Shown piece after piece: positions 38,758 through 48,204 of a DNA stretch of 64,000 nucleotides. Both the position numbers and the translations under genes were made by a program. Position 1 is the stretch's first letter; each line of letters opens with the position of its first letter. The DNA lies in NCBI GenBank assembly GCA_903875135.1, contig CAIQUZ010000112.1, forward strand, positions 1 to 64,000. Direction: 5' to 3'. The notes under the pieces were generated by a model. It had not been told where the DNA came from, did not search any database, and saw only the letters and a program-made list of their open reading frames with translations. The stretch is from an uncultured beta proteobacterium. Its GTDB lineage: Bacteria > Pseudomonadota > Gammaproteobacteria > Burkholderiales > Burkholderiaceae.

Positions 38758-40164
38758 ATGATTCACCCGCGTGATTCTGCGACTGAGTTGGGTCTGCAAG
38801 CAAATCAGTTGTTTGCCTCAGGACAATTTCAAGAGGCGATTGATCTCTACCAAAAAGCCTTATTGATTCAGCCCAATTTCTCAGCCATCGAATTTAATTG
38901 CGCTTTGGCTTATCAAGCCATTCAAGATCATCCGCACGCGCTTGATTATTATGATCAAGCAATTATGCATCAACCGGATTATGCGGATGCTTATATCAAT
39001 CGCGGCAATGTGTTGCGTGATCTCCAGCAATTAGAGTTGGCTCGTCAAAGTTATGAACGGGCTTTGCAACTGGCTCCGCAGATGGTGCAGGCATGGATCA
39101 ATCTGGGGGTGGTATTGTATGAGCAAAGAAAAATTGATCAGGCCTGTATCGCTTTTGAAAAAGCCCTCTCTGATGATCCAAAACATGCCAATGCGCGGTG
39201 GGGACTTAGCTTATGTCATTTGCTACTGGGGCAATATCAACAAGGTTGGCAAGAATTTGAGTGGCGTTTAAAAGACCAGCATTTTATCCAACAAACATTT
39301 CCAAAAGAGTTTGCTGAATTTTTGTGGAAAAAAGGCACATCGATTCAGGGGAAAACCATCTTGTTGATGGCTGAACAGGGCTTGGGTGACACCATTCAAT
39401 TTTGTCGCTTTGCTAAAAATATTCAACAATTAGGAGCGAGGGTGATCTTGCAAGTGCCTGAGGTCCTGCAACAACTTCTTACTGGCATGGAAGGTATTGA
39501 CCAAGTTCTATCTGACAAAGAGCAAGCACGTGAGGTTGATGTGGTGATACCGCTCATGAGTCTGCCTTATCAGCTAGATTTACAAGAAAAAGATTACGCT
39601 CGAGATGTTTATCTTCGAGCTGACCCACAAAAGCTTACGCAGTGGCAGCCCATCATAGAAGATTCGAAACCATTTAAGATCGGTTTGGTCTGGCAAGGTG
39701 GTGTTCGTGAATCCATGCCACATACTTGGGCAACGCATCAGCGTCGCAATATTCCCCTCGAATTTTTTGCACAGTTACAGCGCCCAGACATTACTTTTTA
39801 TCATTTACAAAAAGGTTCACACGCGATTGAAGAGTTAGAAGACTTTAGAAAAGATCACTCACAAGCTGATTTTCACATCAAGGATCTTGCTTTTGACGAC
39901 TTTACCGATACGGCTGCGATCATCAGTTATCTTGATGTAGTCATTACGGTCGATACTTCAGTGGCTCATTTGGCGGGAGCGATGGGTAAACCGGTGTGGA
40001 TACTCAATCGATTTGATGGATGTTGGCGTTGGCGCTTGAATCAATCGGATACGCTTTGGTATCCAAGTATGAAACTCTATTTTCAGCCATCTCCAGGAGA
40101 CTGGCAGAGTGTCATTGATGATGTCATCAGAGATTTAAATGAGTTGATTTCCGCTCGTACGTAA
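38758..40164 (+). CDS. TPR protein with C-terminal GT9/GT41-like glycosyltransferase fold
   Basis: 468 aa. Four TPR units cover about residues 10-150 (for example AYINRGNVLRDLQQLELARQ). They are followed by a GT-B-like region with TILLMAEQGLGDTIQFCRFA, IGLVWQGG and DVVITVDTSVAHLAGAMGKPVWIL, the last being typical of heptosyltransferase-like (GT9) C-terminal domains. Such TPR-GT proteins are common but rarely characterised; protein or cell-surface glycosylation is possible. No His-based catalytic site of OGT can be assigned. It starts 13 nt after pmbA, and its 3' end overlaps folA by 38 nt. Confidence 0.82.
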   Translation: MIHPRDSATELGLQANQLFASGQFQEAIDLYQKALLIQPNFSAIEFNCALAYQAIQDHPHALDYYDQAIMHQPDYADAYINRGNVLRDLQQLELARQSYERALQLAPQMVQAWINLGVVLYEQRKIDQACIAFEKALSDDPKHANARWGLSLCHLLLGQYQQGWQEFEWRLKDQHFIQQTFPKEFAEFLWKKGTSIQGKTILLMAEQGLGDTIQFCRFAKNIQQLGARVILQVPEVLQQLLTGMEGIDQVLSDKEQAREVDVVIPLMSLPYQLDLQEKDYARDVYLRADPQKLTQWQPIIEDSKPFKIGLVWQGGVRESMPHTWATHQRRNIPLEFFAQLQRPDITFYHLQKGSHAIEELEDFRKDHSQADFHIKDLAFDDFTDTAAIISYLDVVITVDTSVAHLAGAMGKPVWILNRFDGCWRWRLNQSDTLWYPSMKLYFQPSPGDWQSVIDDVIRDLNELISART

Positions 40165-40648
40165 CAAATGAATAAGCCGGAAATAGTTGCCCCACATTTT
40201 TAGGATCTGGTGCGCTTGGATGATCATCGATTGAAGTAATCCGCCATGCTTCTTCATCGAACTCTGGAAAGTGGGCATCGCCCACTGTATCTATTTCTAC
40301 TTCCGTAATAATCATTTTGTCGGCCAGCTCAATGGCCTGCGCATACACTTGTGCACCACCAATAATAAAGACTTTTTCTACTGAGCCACAAGCGGCAATC
40401 GCATTGTCAAGGGAAGTAAAAGTTTCAGCATCTTCAGGAGCGAAACCTTTGGTACGGCTCACGACGATATTGCGTCGTTCGGGTAGGGCGCGTCCTAAAG
40501 ATTCCCACGTATTGCGACCCATGATGATTGGAGAGCCTAAGGTCGTCTTTTTAAAATGTGCTAGATCGGCGGGTAGGCGCCAAGGGAGTTCGTTATCTCG
40601 ACCGATGATACCCTGCGTGGACCGGGCCACAATAATGATGATTTCCAC
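40127..40648 (-). CDS. folA: Dihydrofolate reductase
   Basis: 173 aa from GTG at 40648, which shares one base with the thyA stop (TAGTG on the coding strand); longer frames run into thyA. The family core is IIIIVARSTQGIIGRDNELPWRLPADLAHFKKTT, and MGRNTWESLGRALPERRNIVVSR and KVFIIGGAQVYAQA follow. It reduces dihydrofolate produced by thymidylate synthase. Coupling to thyA is standard. Confidence 0.95.
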   Translation of the reverse strand: MEIIIIVARSTQGIIGRDNELPWRLPADLAHFKKTTLGSPIIMGRNTWESLGRALPERRNIVVSRTKGFAPEDAETFTSLDNAIAACGSVEKVFIIGGAQVYAQAIELADKMIITEVEIDTVGDAHFPEFDEEAWRITSIDDHPSAPDPKNVGQLFPAYSFVTYERKSTHLNL

Positions 40649-41442
40649 TAGATGGCTACGGATGCTTTGATCGCAGGATGGCATTCATAACCCAGGACTT
40701 CAAAGTCCTCATACGCATAGTCAAAGATACTCGCTGGTTGGCGTCGAATCATCAGATGAGGAAGCGGTAAAGGATCACGTGATAGTTGCAGATGGACTTG
40801 CTCTAGATGATTAAGATAAATATGGCAATCACCCCCGGTCCATATAAAATCGCCCACTTCAAGACCCGTTTGCTGAGCCACCATGTGCGTCAGGAGTGCA
40901 TAGCTAGCGATATTAAAGGGCACACCTAAAAAAATATCGGCACTGCGTTGATACAGCTGGCAAGAGAGTTTGCCATCCGCCACATAGAACTGAAAAAAAG
41001 CATGGCAAGGAGCGAGAGCCATTGATGGGATATCGGCCACATTCCAGGCCGAGACAATGATGCGGCGCGAGTCGGGAGTTTTTTTAATTTGTTCAATGAT
41101 TTGGGTAATTTGGTCAATATGCTCTCCACTTGGTGTTGGCCAAGAGCGCCATTGATAGCCATAAATCGGGCCCAGTTCACCATCCGGTTTTGCCCACTCA
41201 TTCCAAATTGACACGCCGCGTTCGGTGAGCCAATGATTATTGGTACTGCCTTTGAGGAACCACAATAATTCATAAATAATTGATTTTAAGTGTAATTTTT
41301 TAGTGGTTACCATCGGAAATCCTTTGGCCAAATCAAAACGCATTTGGTGGCCAAAGACCGAGAGGGTACCAGTACCAGTTCGATCGGTTTTTTTTGCGCC
41401 GTGATCGAGAACGTGGCGCATCATATGTAAGTAAGAATCCAT
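40648..41442 (-). CDS. thyA: Thymidylate synthase
   Basis: 264 aa, the E. coli length. The active-site cysteine is C146 in [12 protein letters not shown], with [19 protein letters not shown] for dUMP/folate binding. It makes dTMP with methylene-tetrahydrofolate. It is upstream of folA, with a TerC-like gene 31 nt further upstream on the same strand. Confidence 0.98.
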   Translation of the reverse strand: MDSYLHMMRHVLDHGAKKTDRTGTGTLSVFGHQMRFDLAKGFPMVTTKKLHLKSIIYELLWFLKGSTNNHWLTERGVSIWNEWAKPDGELGPIYGYQWRSWPTPSGEHIDQITQIIEQIKKTPDSRRIIVSAWNVADIPSMALAPCHAFFQFYVADGKLSCQLYQRSADIFLGVPFNIASYALLTHMVAQQTGLEVGDFIWTGGDCHIYLNHLEQVHLQLSRDPLPLPHLMIRRQPASIFDYAYEDFEVLGYECHPAIKASVAI

Positions 41443-41473
41443 GACTTATTTTAGGCTAAAACTGCAAATTCGC

Positions 41474-42166
41474 CTAAATTTTACTGGCGGGACTGTGGAT
41501 ATGTTTTGACCGCGCACGCCATCCTAAGCCAAGGATCAGGGCGAGACAAAGCCCCATCAGAATAAATTCATTGAACGGATATTGTGGGTTATCAAAGTAT
41601 TCAGAAAGTAATTTTTCATGACCAATCATTTTGACACCGGTGATGACTAGGACTGCGCCACCGATATAGATGATCCAGGCATACTTTTCCATCAGTTTGA
41701 GGATGATTTGACTACCAAACATCACGATCGGTACGCTAATGAGAAGCCCAATCACCACCAAGGGGACGTTTCCTTCAGAGGCTCCAGCGACTGCTAGAAC
41801 ATTATCGACACCCATCACTGCATCAGCGATGATGATGGTCTTCATTGCCCCCCAAAAAGTAGCCTTTGGGGCATTATCATGATCTGCGTCAGTATCGGTC
41901 ATTAATTGATAGGCGATATAGAGAAGGGCCAGGCCACCAACAGCACTGAGGCCGGGAATCTTTAACAGTTGTACGGCCATGATGGTCATGATTGTGCGAA
42001 TCACAATGGCGCCGATGGAGCCCCAAAGAATTGCCTTACGTTGTAAGATAGGCTCTAAATTTTTCGTCGCTAAAGCAATTAATATGGCGTTATCCCCTGC
42101 GAGGATGAGGTCAATAATGATGATAGCGATCAGGTTATCAATGAGGGAGGCGTATTCAGTAGGCAT
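41474..42166 (-). CDS. TerC-family integral membrane protein (YjbE-like)
   Basis: 230 aa. Two copies of the TerC pattern, DLILAGDNAILIALA and ADAVMGVDNVLAVAG, with about seven membrane segments. The Asp-Asn pairs are proposed metal-binding residues, and members export or handle manganese and calcium. It lies upstream of thyA on the same strand. No tellurite-resistance partners are nearby, so the gene is best seen as metal homeostasis. Confidence 0.87.
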   Translation of the reverse strand: MPTEYASLIDNLIAIIIIDLILAGDNAILIALATKNLEPILQRKAILWGSIGAIVIRTIMTIMAVQLLKIPGLSAVGGLALLYIAYQLMTDTDADHDNAPKATFWGAMKTIIIADAVMGVDNVLAVAGASEGNVPLVVIGLLISVPIVMFGSQIILKLMEKYAWIIYIGGAVLVITGVKMIGHEKLLSEYFDNPQYPFNEFILMGLCLALILGLGWRARSKHIHSPASKI

Positions 42167-42218
42167 CCCTAAACCATACAGGAATTTTTGTGACAGATCT
42201 TGTCAAAAACCTTATTCC

Positions 42219-43286
42219 TTAGTCAAAAGTAGGGCTTTGTACACCAAGTATTTTGTGTAGTTTGGGGGATGTGGTGGTATAAAGCAAATGGATTTTCTGC
42301 TCGGGATACAGATAATCCTTGGCGGCAAAGGCAGCGAGTGTTGCTTCATGAAAGCCCGACAGGATTAATTTTTTTTTACCAGGATAGGTATTAATATCGC
42401 CCACGGCGAAGATGCCAGGCACATTGGTCGAGAATTTTTCGGTATCGACGACAACTTGTTTGCGTTCGAGGTCCAAACCCCAATCAGCAATAGGTCCTAG
42501 TTTAGGTGAGAGTCCTAAAAAGACTAGTAATCTATCTAAAGGAATCAGTTCGGTGAGGCCATCTGTCCCAGTGAGTTGGATCTGCGTTAAGTGATCTTTA
42601 CTTTCTTCAAAGCCGGTAATTTGACCTACTTTAAATTGCATTTTGTTGGCGGCGCAAAGATCTTTCATGGTGGATATTTTGGTGGGTGAGGCTTTAAAGC
42701 TATCTCGACGATGGATCAGTGTGACACTTTGTGCTTTGCCTACAAAATGAATTGCCCAGTTGAGAGCGACTTCATTATCGCCACAAATAACCACATTTTG
42801 ATTGTTGAATAACGCAGGATCTTGAACGTTATAGAACAATTGTTGATCATCAAACTTTTCAATACCGGGAACTTTCAGCGTGCGAACTTGGAATGAACCA
42901 ACGCCAGCGGCAATAAAAATGGTCTTCGTTAAAAAGCACATTTTTTTAGAAGTAAGGACCAAAAACCGACCATCTATTTGTTGCGTTAGTTCGGTGACTT
43001 CTTGTTCTAAATGAAAAGTAGGGTTGAATGGTTTGATTTGTTCTTGTAGGCGATCGATGAGTTCTTGACCCGTACAAAACGGTATGGCGGGAATATCGTA
43101 AATCGGTTTATGGGGATAAAGTTCGACACATTGACCACCGATCACATGCAAGGAGTCGATTACCTGTGCTTGAATTTCAAGAAGGCCCAGTTCAAAGATT
43201 TGGAATAGGCCAACAGGACCTGCGCCTATGATCAGAGCCTCGGTCTCGATGGTACTTGTCTGCATGGATGGCACAATTTCGGACAC
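42219..43286 (-). CDS. Ferredoxin--NADP(+) reductase, type 2 (thioredoxin-reductase-like)
   Basis: 355 aa. FAD-binding [18 protein letters not shown] starts the flavin domain, [18 protein letters not shown] follows, a second dinucleotide-binding domain has [15 protein letters not shown], and [24 protein letters not shown] closes the FAD site. There is no redox CxxC, which separates it from thioredoxin reductase. It should exchange electrons between NADPH and the ferredoxin encoded 37 nt upstream on the same strand. Confidence 0.9.
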   Translation of the reverse strand: MSEIVPSMQTSTIETEALIIGAGPVGLFQIFELGLLEIQAQVIDSLHVIGGQCVELYPHKPIYDIPAIPFCTGQELIDRLQEQIKPFNPTFHLEQEVTELTQQIDGRFLVLTSKKMCFLTKTIFIAAGVGSFQVRTLKVPGIEKFDDQQLFYNVQDPALFNNQNVVICGDNEVALNWAIHFVGKAQSVTLIHRRDSFKASPTKISTMKDLCAANKMQFKVGQITGFEESKDHLTQIQLTGTDGLTELIPLDRLLVFLGLSPKLGPIADWGLDLERKQVVVDTEKFSTNVPGIFAVGDINTYPGKKKLILSGFHEATLAAFAAKDYLYPEQKIHLLYTTTSPKLHKILGVQSPTFD

Positions 43287-43323
43287 TGAAGATCCTCAAG
43301 TAATTCAGCAAGTACAACAAAAA

Positions 43324-43647
43324 TTAACGGATGAGTTGCTCTAGCTTATTTTTAACGTCTTTCCATTCTTCAGCTTCAGGCAGAGAGCCTTTGGACTTAG
43401 TGATGGATTTCCATGAACGGGCAAGTTCAAGGTTGAGCGAAATAAAGTGTTGTTGATCACCAGGAACATCATCTTCAGCATAGATTGCATTAACGGGACA
43501 TTCTGGGACGCAAACCGCGCAATCAATGCACTCATCTGGATCGATGACTAAGAAATTTGGACCTTCCCGGAAACAATCCACTGGGCAGACATCAACACAA
43601 TCGGTATATTTGCATTTAATGCAAGATTCTGTAACAACGTAAGTCAT
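43324..43647 (-). CDS. fdxA: 7Fe (3Fe-4S/4Fe-4S) ferredoxin FdxA
   Basis: 107 aa. Cysteines at positions 9, 12, 17, 21, 25, 40, 43, 46 and 50 form the patterns [18 protein letters not shown] and [12 protein letters not shown], typical of 7Fe ferredoxins of the Azotobacter FdI type with a C-terminal extension. It carries low-potential electrons. The ferredoxin reductase gene is 37 nt downstream, a natural partner. Confidence 0.95.
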   Translation of the reverse strand: MTYVVTESCIKCKYTDCVDVCPVDCFREGPNFLVIDPDECIDCAVCVPECPVNAIYAEDDVPGDQQHFISLNLELARSWKSITKSKGSLPEAEEWKDVKNKLEQLIR

Positions 43648-43807
43648 AGTTTTTTAAATGGGATAAAAATCGTATTTTAACGTATAAATATCCCTACATG
43701 ATTCCTAGAGATGATTTTCCTTATACATTGTTGACATATAGCTATCTTTTTGGCGACGGTTGAACTTTCCTCTAAAATACAATTTGGTTGTCAATTGGAG
43801 AAATTTG

Positions 43808-44803
43808 ATGTCACAAAGCCCGACTCTACCTAAAGTTTTCGTTGCAAGGCAAATCTTTCCTGAGGGGATCGAGCGACTCAAGACGTTTGCCCTTGTAGAC
43901 TATAACGATCAACAATTGCCTTTAGCTCCAGCCGAATTAGCGCTGCGTTTATCGGATGTTGATGGGGCTTTAGTCACGGGCAGTGAGCGGATTGATTTGA
44001 ACGCCATAGAAGGGGCTCGTCGATTAAAAATCGTCTCCAACATGATTGTTGGTTTTAATAATTTAGATATTCAGGTATTAACCCAGCGAAATATCTTGGC
44101 CACTAATACGCCCGACGTATTGACCGATACGACAGCTGATATGGGTTTTATGTTGCTCATGGCGGCTGCCAGACGTTTATCGGAGAGTGAGCGCTGGTTA
44201 CGTGATGGGCAATGGAAAAACTGGTCGTTAGGCGGTAGGCTTGGTGTGGATGTTCATCACTCGACCATTGGGATTATGGGGATGGGGCGCATAGGGCAAG
44301 CCATTGCTAAACGTGCTTTAGCATTTGGTATGGACGTCATTTATTACAACCGGACGCGCTTACCCTCTGACATTGAAACAAGCTATCAAGCCACGTATGT
44401 TTCCAAAGAAGAGTTATTGCAGCGTGCTGATCATGTGATGTTGGTGATGCCTTATGTGCCAGAAAACCATCATTTGATTGGCGCTAAAGAGTTAGCATTG
44501 ATGAAGCCGACGGCGACGCTCATCAATCTCGCCCGCGGCGGTATTGTGGATGAAAACGCTCTAGCTCAGGCACTTAAAGAGCATGTCATTTTTGCGGCAG
44601 GACTGGATGTTTATGAAGGTGAGCCAGATGTTAATCCACGTTTATTGGAGGTTTCCAATATTGTTTTAGCTCCGCACATCGGGAGTGCTACAAAAAAGAC
44701 GCGATTAGCGATGATGCATTTAGCGATTGATAATTTAATGGCCGGTTTACAAGAGCAACGTCCACCCAGCCTTATTAATACAGAGGTCTGGAAGCGTAAT
44801 TAA
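43808..44803 (+). CDS. D-isomer-specific 2-hydroxyacid dehydrogenase (glyoxylate/hydroxypyruvate reductase-like)
   Basis: 331 aa from the ATG at 43808, with GGAG at 43797-43800 as Shine-Dalgarno; the longer frame starts at 43760 without one. NAD(P) motif GIMGMGRIGQAIAKRA. Catalytic Arg, Glu and His can be matched in INLARGGIVDE, YEGEPDVNPRLLE and LAPHIGSATKKTR. It probably reduces glyoxylate or hydroxypyruvate. The stop overlaps, tail to tail, that of the small membrane protein at 44800. Confidence 0.88.
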   Translation: MSQSPTLPKVFVARQIFPEGIERLKTFALVDYNDQQLPLAPAELALRLSDVDGALVTGSERIDLNAIEGARRLKIVSNMIVGFNNLDIQVLTQRNILATNTPDVLTDTTADMGFMLLMAAARRLSESERWLRDGQWKNWSLGGRLGVDVHHSTIGIMGMGRIGQAIAKRALAFGMDVIYYNRTRLPSDIETSYQATYVSKEELLQRADHVMLVMPYVPENHHLIGAKELALMKPTATLINLARGGIVDENALAQALKEHVIFAAGLDVYEGEPDVNPRLLEVSNIVLAPHIGSATKKTRLAMMHLAIDNLMAGLQEQRPPSLINTEVWKRN

Positions 44804-45084
44804 TCTTCTTCGGGGATTTCTTTTAGGTCAAGTTCAATACCGCCGAATTTACCAGCGACCCAGTTATAGACTTTACAGGCTAGCCAAAGGATCAGAAAGC
44901 CAAAGACGACGTTCAGAAAAACACCGTAAAGAACCACAAAAAGAGGGATCTCGCCATATCGAAAGTAGGCATCGATAAAAAATAGACCAATGACGGGCAA
45001 AGAGAAGCACATATATACCAGAACAAGAGTCTTGGCGGTATGCATTGGATCTACAGAAATAATTTCTCTTTTACTGCTTGTCAT
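44800..45084 (-). CDS. Small hydrophobic protein, two membrane segments, unknown function
   Basis: 94 aa. Two hydrophobic stretches, at about 17-40 (AKTLVLVYMCFSLPVIGLFF) and 49-71, and an acidic C terminus (ELDLKEIPEED). No family recognised. It lies 40 nt downstream of moeA on the same strand. Its stop is interleaved with that of the dehydrogenase gene (TTAA at 44800-44803 serves both strands). Close relatives in neighbouring genomes would decide whether it is real. Confidence 0.6.
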   Translation of the reverse strand: MTSSKREIISVDPMHTAKTLVLVYMCFSLPVIGLFFIDAYFRYGEIPLFVVLYGVFLNVVFGFLILWLACKVYNWVAGKFGGIELDLKEIPEED

Positions 45085-45124
45085 AGGACTCTTTGAATGT
45101 GTGGCTGGGTAATTGTGAATTATA

Positions 45125-46456
45125 TTAGATTAATCCGTTTAGCACAGAGATATCAACACTTTCACCATGGTTAATCTGTGCCACATTCGCTGATAAAACG
45201 ATTAAACAGTCCGCCTCACTCATTGACCGTAAGATGCCAGAACCCTGATGACCATTGGGTTTAACCCACAGGTCTTGATGCTCATCACGAAAGAGAGCGC
45301 CTCTTAAAAACTCCGTACGTCCTGGGCGTTTTTTGAAGTCGCCTTTGAGTTTTGCTTGCATCAGTGGTGGGGAATAGTCATTTGCACCACTCATATAACA
45401 GAGAGCATCTCTAACCAATTGGTAAAATGTCACCATCACCGCAACGGGATTGCCTGGGAGTCCAAACAGTACCGCTTCGTTATTTGGACTATTAATTTTT
45501 CCGAAAGCCATTGGACGACCCGGTTTGATTGCCAGTGTCCAAAAGGCCACATCACCGAGTTCGCGCATGATACTTTTAGTGAAGTCTGCTTCTCCTACGG
45601 AGACGCCACCGGAGGTGATAATCACATCTGCCCGACTGGCGGCTTGTAAAAAAACCTGTTTGAGTGCCTCTGGCTGATCGCGCACAATCCCAAGATCAAT
45701 GAGATCAAAACCCATGCGCGATAGCATGCCTAGCAAGGTAAATCGATTGCTATCATATAAAGAGCCGTCTTCAAGGGGCTCGCCCACCGCGGTGACTTCA
45801 TCACCCGTAGAGAAGTAGGCAATGGTCATTTTTTGAAAAACTTGGACATTCGCAAAGCCCATTGAGGCAATGAGTCCGAGATCGCTTGCCCGCAAAATAC
45901 GGCCTTGCGATAAAACCGTATCACCCAAGCGAAGATCTTCTCCTTTGAGTCGTTGGTTATCACCCGCAGATATTCGCTGCGAATCAAATTCAATCTGATC
46001 ATCCAAAGCCGTGACCCATTCTTGCGGGACAACGGTATCGCAATGGGGAGGCATCAGAGCACCAGTCATGATACGAACAGCATGGCGGTTTTTTTCAAAG
46101 TGACTCGCCATACTTGGGGTCAGTGATTGTCCAGCAAATTGTTTGGCGATGACGCATAGACGAACTTTAGAGCCCTGTAGTAAAGCCTCAGAATGAAACG
46201 CATAGCCATCCATTGCGGAGTTATTTGCAGTCGGTACATTCATGTTCGCGATAATGGGGTGGGACAAGACCCGTCCTAGAGCTTTTTCGAGGAGGATCGT
46301 TTGTGACTGAAGTTGATCGCGAAACACTTGTGTGTAAGAGCGCATAAATTCTTGTGCGCTTTCTAGAGCTAAGGCTTGCGGATTAAAGAGATCGGCCCCT
46401 TGCCGTTGTTGCCAAGTGGTTTGCCAATGATTGGTTGCTGGAAGTTGGGTACTCAC
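45125..46456 (-). CDS. moeA: Molybdopterin molybdenumtransferase
   Basis: 443 aa. MoeA signatures: MDGYAFHSEAL, RIMTGALMPPHCDTVVPQE, FSTGDEV and ITSGGVSVGEADFTK, then GLPGNPVAVMVTF. It inserts molybdate into adenylylated molybdopterin, completing Mo cofactor. Its start overlaps the mobA stop by 4 nt. Residues 1-35 are an N-terminal extension compared with shorter MoeA proteins. Confidence 0.94.
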   Translation of the reverse strand: MSTQLPATNHWQTTWQQRQGADLFNPQALALESAQEFMRSYTQVFRDQLQSQTILLEKALGRVLSHPIIANMNVPTANNSAMDGYAFHSEALLQGSKVRLCVIAKQFAGQSLTPSMASHFEKNRHAVRIMTGALMPPHCDTVVPQEWVTALDDQIEFDSQRISAGDNQRLKGEDLRLGDTVLSQGRILRASDLGLIASMGFANVQVFQKMTIAYFSTGDEVTAVGEPLEDGSLYDSNRFTLLGMLSRMGFDLIDLGIVRDQPEALKQVFLQAASRADVIITSGGVSVGEADFTKSIMRELGDVAFWTLAIKPGRPMAFGKINSPNNEAVLFGLPGNPVAVMVTFYQLVRDALCYMSGANDYSPPLMQAKLKGDFKKRPGRTEFLRGALFRDEHQDLWVKPNGHQGSGILRSMSEADCLIVLSANVAQINHGESVDISVLNGLI

Positions 46457-47058
46457 TTGAGGATGCTTTCGATTTGGAGCAACTCTTCAGGCGTATTAAT
46501 ATTAATAAAGGCATCATCACTCGGAAACATCACTTCCGTGGATCGTAAGCCTCCAAACCATCGATCTATTTTTCTTTGTCCGGAGTCAAGGAAGGCACTG
46601 AGATGATTTTTGAGGCCGTTACGCAAGAGACAAAACACAGGATGAGATTGTTTTTCTTGCTGCGTATTTCTGGTGACTACATAAGCAATATCGGCTTGTT
46701 GAGATTCGAGATGTTGGAAGAGCAGATGGATTAAGTTATCCGGAAAGAGGGGAGAGTCACAGGGAATAATGGCGAGGTAGGGAGCTTTGCAGTGCGATAA
46801 GCCCACATGAAACCCAGCTAAGGGACCAACAAAGCCTGGATAAGTATCACTGTAAACTGGGTAGCCCGATTTCTCATAAATATCTTGATGACGATTGGCG
46901 TTCAGCATGATGTTACCCACTTGCGGGGCGAGGCGTTCGATACCATGTTCATAGAGGGGTTTATTGTGTAAAGCGATTAAACCTTTGTCTTGACCACCCA
47001 TTCTTTGGGCTTGTCCGCCACACAGGATTAGTCCTTCAACAAGTTCTAGATGATTCAC
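46453..47058 (-). CDS. mobA: Molybdenum cofactor guanylyltransferase
   Basis: 201 aa. N-terminal nucleotide-binding loop GLILCGGQAQRMGGQDKGL, and the PCDSPLFP metal-binding region. It attaches GMP to molybdenum cofactor, making the bis-MGD form used by the DMSO reductase family. It is 4 nt downstream of moaA, and moeA overlaps its end. Confidence 0.94.
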   Translation of the reverse strand: MNHLELVEGLILCGGQAQRMGGQDKGLIALHNKPLYEHGIERLAPQVGNIMLNANRHQDIYEKSGYPVYSDTYPGFVGPLAGFHVGLSHCKAPYLAIIPCDSPLFPDNLIHLLFQHLESQQADIAYVVTRNTQQEKQSHPVFCLLRNGLKNHLSAFLDSGQRKIDRWFGGLRSTEVMFPSDDAFININTPEELLQIESILK

Positions 47059-47062
47059 AACG

Positions 47063-48181
47063 TCAACCTCCGATATACGACATTTCTACTTTCGGATGAA
47101 AAATCTCACCTTGTTGGATTTGTGTTCTCAACTCAGAGTATTGATCATCTCGCGATTGCCAAATATTTGCAATAGCATTGGCCAGAACAAGGTCATTGGG
47201 TTCGTTTCTGAGAAGGGCGCGCAAGTCATAACCTTTGGTGGCGAATAAACACAGAAACAGTTTTCCTTCCATGGAAAGACGCGCTCTAGAGCAGTTGTGG
47301 CAAAAGGTTTCGGTCACACTCGAGATGACCCCGATTTCACCAGAGCCATCGACCAGTTTCCAGCGTTGTGCTACTTCGCTTGGGTATTCGGAAATGACAG
47401 GTGTTAAGGGGTAGACTGCTTGTATTCGTTCAATCACCGACTTGGACGGCAGCACTTCCTGCATTTGCCAGCCATTGGTATTGCCCACATCCATATACTC
47501 AATAAAGCGCACGATCACGCCGGTATTTTTAAAGTGTTTCACCATTGGCAGTATTTCGTGATCGTTTACGCCTTTTTTCACCACCATATTCACTTTGACG
47601 GAAGCAAAGCCCACGGCGAGAGCGGCTTCGATACTATCTAAAACATCTTTTACCGGAAAGTCCACATCATTCATTTTGCGGAAGGTGACATCATTGATGC
47701 CATCGAGGCTAACAGTAATTCTTTTGAGTCCAGCATCTTTTAAAGCTTGCGCCTTTTTCTTGAGCAAGCTGCCATTCGTGGTGAGTGTCAGGTCAATGGG
47801 TCTGTGCTGCAGTGTTTGGAGTGGCGAGAGCATCGCCACCAAGTCTTCGATTCCCTTACGCAAGAGTGGTTCACCACCAGTCAGACGTATTTTTTCAACA
47901 CCGTGCGAGATAAACACTTTTGATACACGCGTGATTTCTTCGAAGTTGAGAAGTTCTTTTTGGCCGAGGTAGTTATAGTCGCTCGTGAAGATTTCTTTCG
48001 GCATGCAATAGGGGCAACGAAAATTACAGCGATCGGTGACAGAAATCCGAAGATCATGTAAGAGTCGACCACGCGTGTCTTTTAAAACGCCATTAGGGGC
48101 AACAAGCTGGAGGGGAACCTCAGCGGTTGCAGTTGCGCTATGCAAGGCTTCAAGGGATGCAATCGGGATGATTTTTTTCAT
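47063..48181 (-). CDS. moaA: GTP 3',8-cyclase MoaA (radical SAM)
   Basis: 372 aa. The radical SAM cluster is C52, C56 and C59 in CNFRCPYC. A second cluster near the C terminus has CHNC and a later CL. The C-terminal GG (SYIGG) required for activity in family members is present. The first 35 residues form a nonconserved extension; a later start is possible. It begins the moa-mob-moe set, 23 nt after the rne stop. Confidence 0.95.
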   Translation of the reverse strand: MKKIIPIASLEALHSATATAEVPLQLVAPNGVLKDTRGRLLHDLRISVTDRCNFRCPYCMPKEIFTSDYNYLGQKELLNFEEITRVSKVFISHGVEKIRLTGGEPLLRKGIEDLVAMLSPLQTLQHRPIDLTLTTNGSLLKKKAQALKDAGLKRITVSLDGINDVTFRKMNDVDFPVKDVLDSIEAALAVGFASVKVNMVVKKGVNDHEILPMVKHFKNTGVIVRFIEYMDVGNTNGWQMQEVLPSKSVIERIQAVYPLTPVISEYPSEVAQRWKLVDGSGEIGVISSVTETFCHNCSRARLSMEGKLFLCLFATKGYDLRALLRNEPNDLVLANAIANIWQSRDDQYSELRTQIQQGEIFHPKVEMSYIGG

Positions 48182-48204
48182 GCCATCGAAGCCTGCTTTA
48201 GTGA

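Noticed and set aside
43730..43800. TTGACA before the 2-hydroxyacid dehydrogenase gene as a promoter
   Set aside because: No matching -10 lies at 16-18 nt spacing, so I cannot support it.
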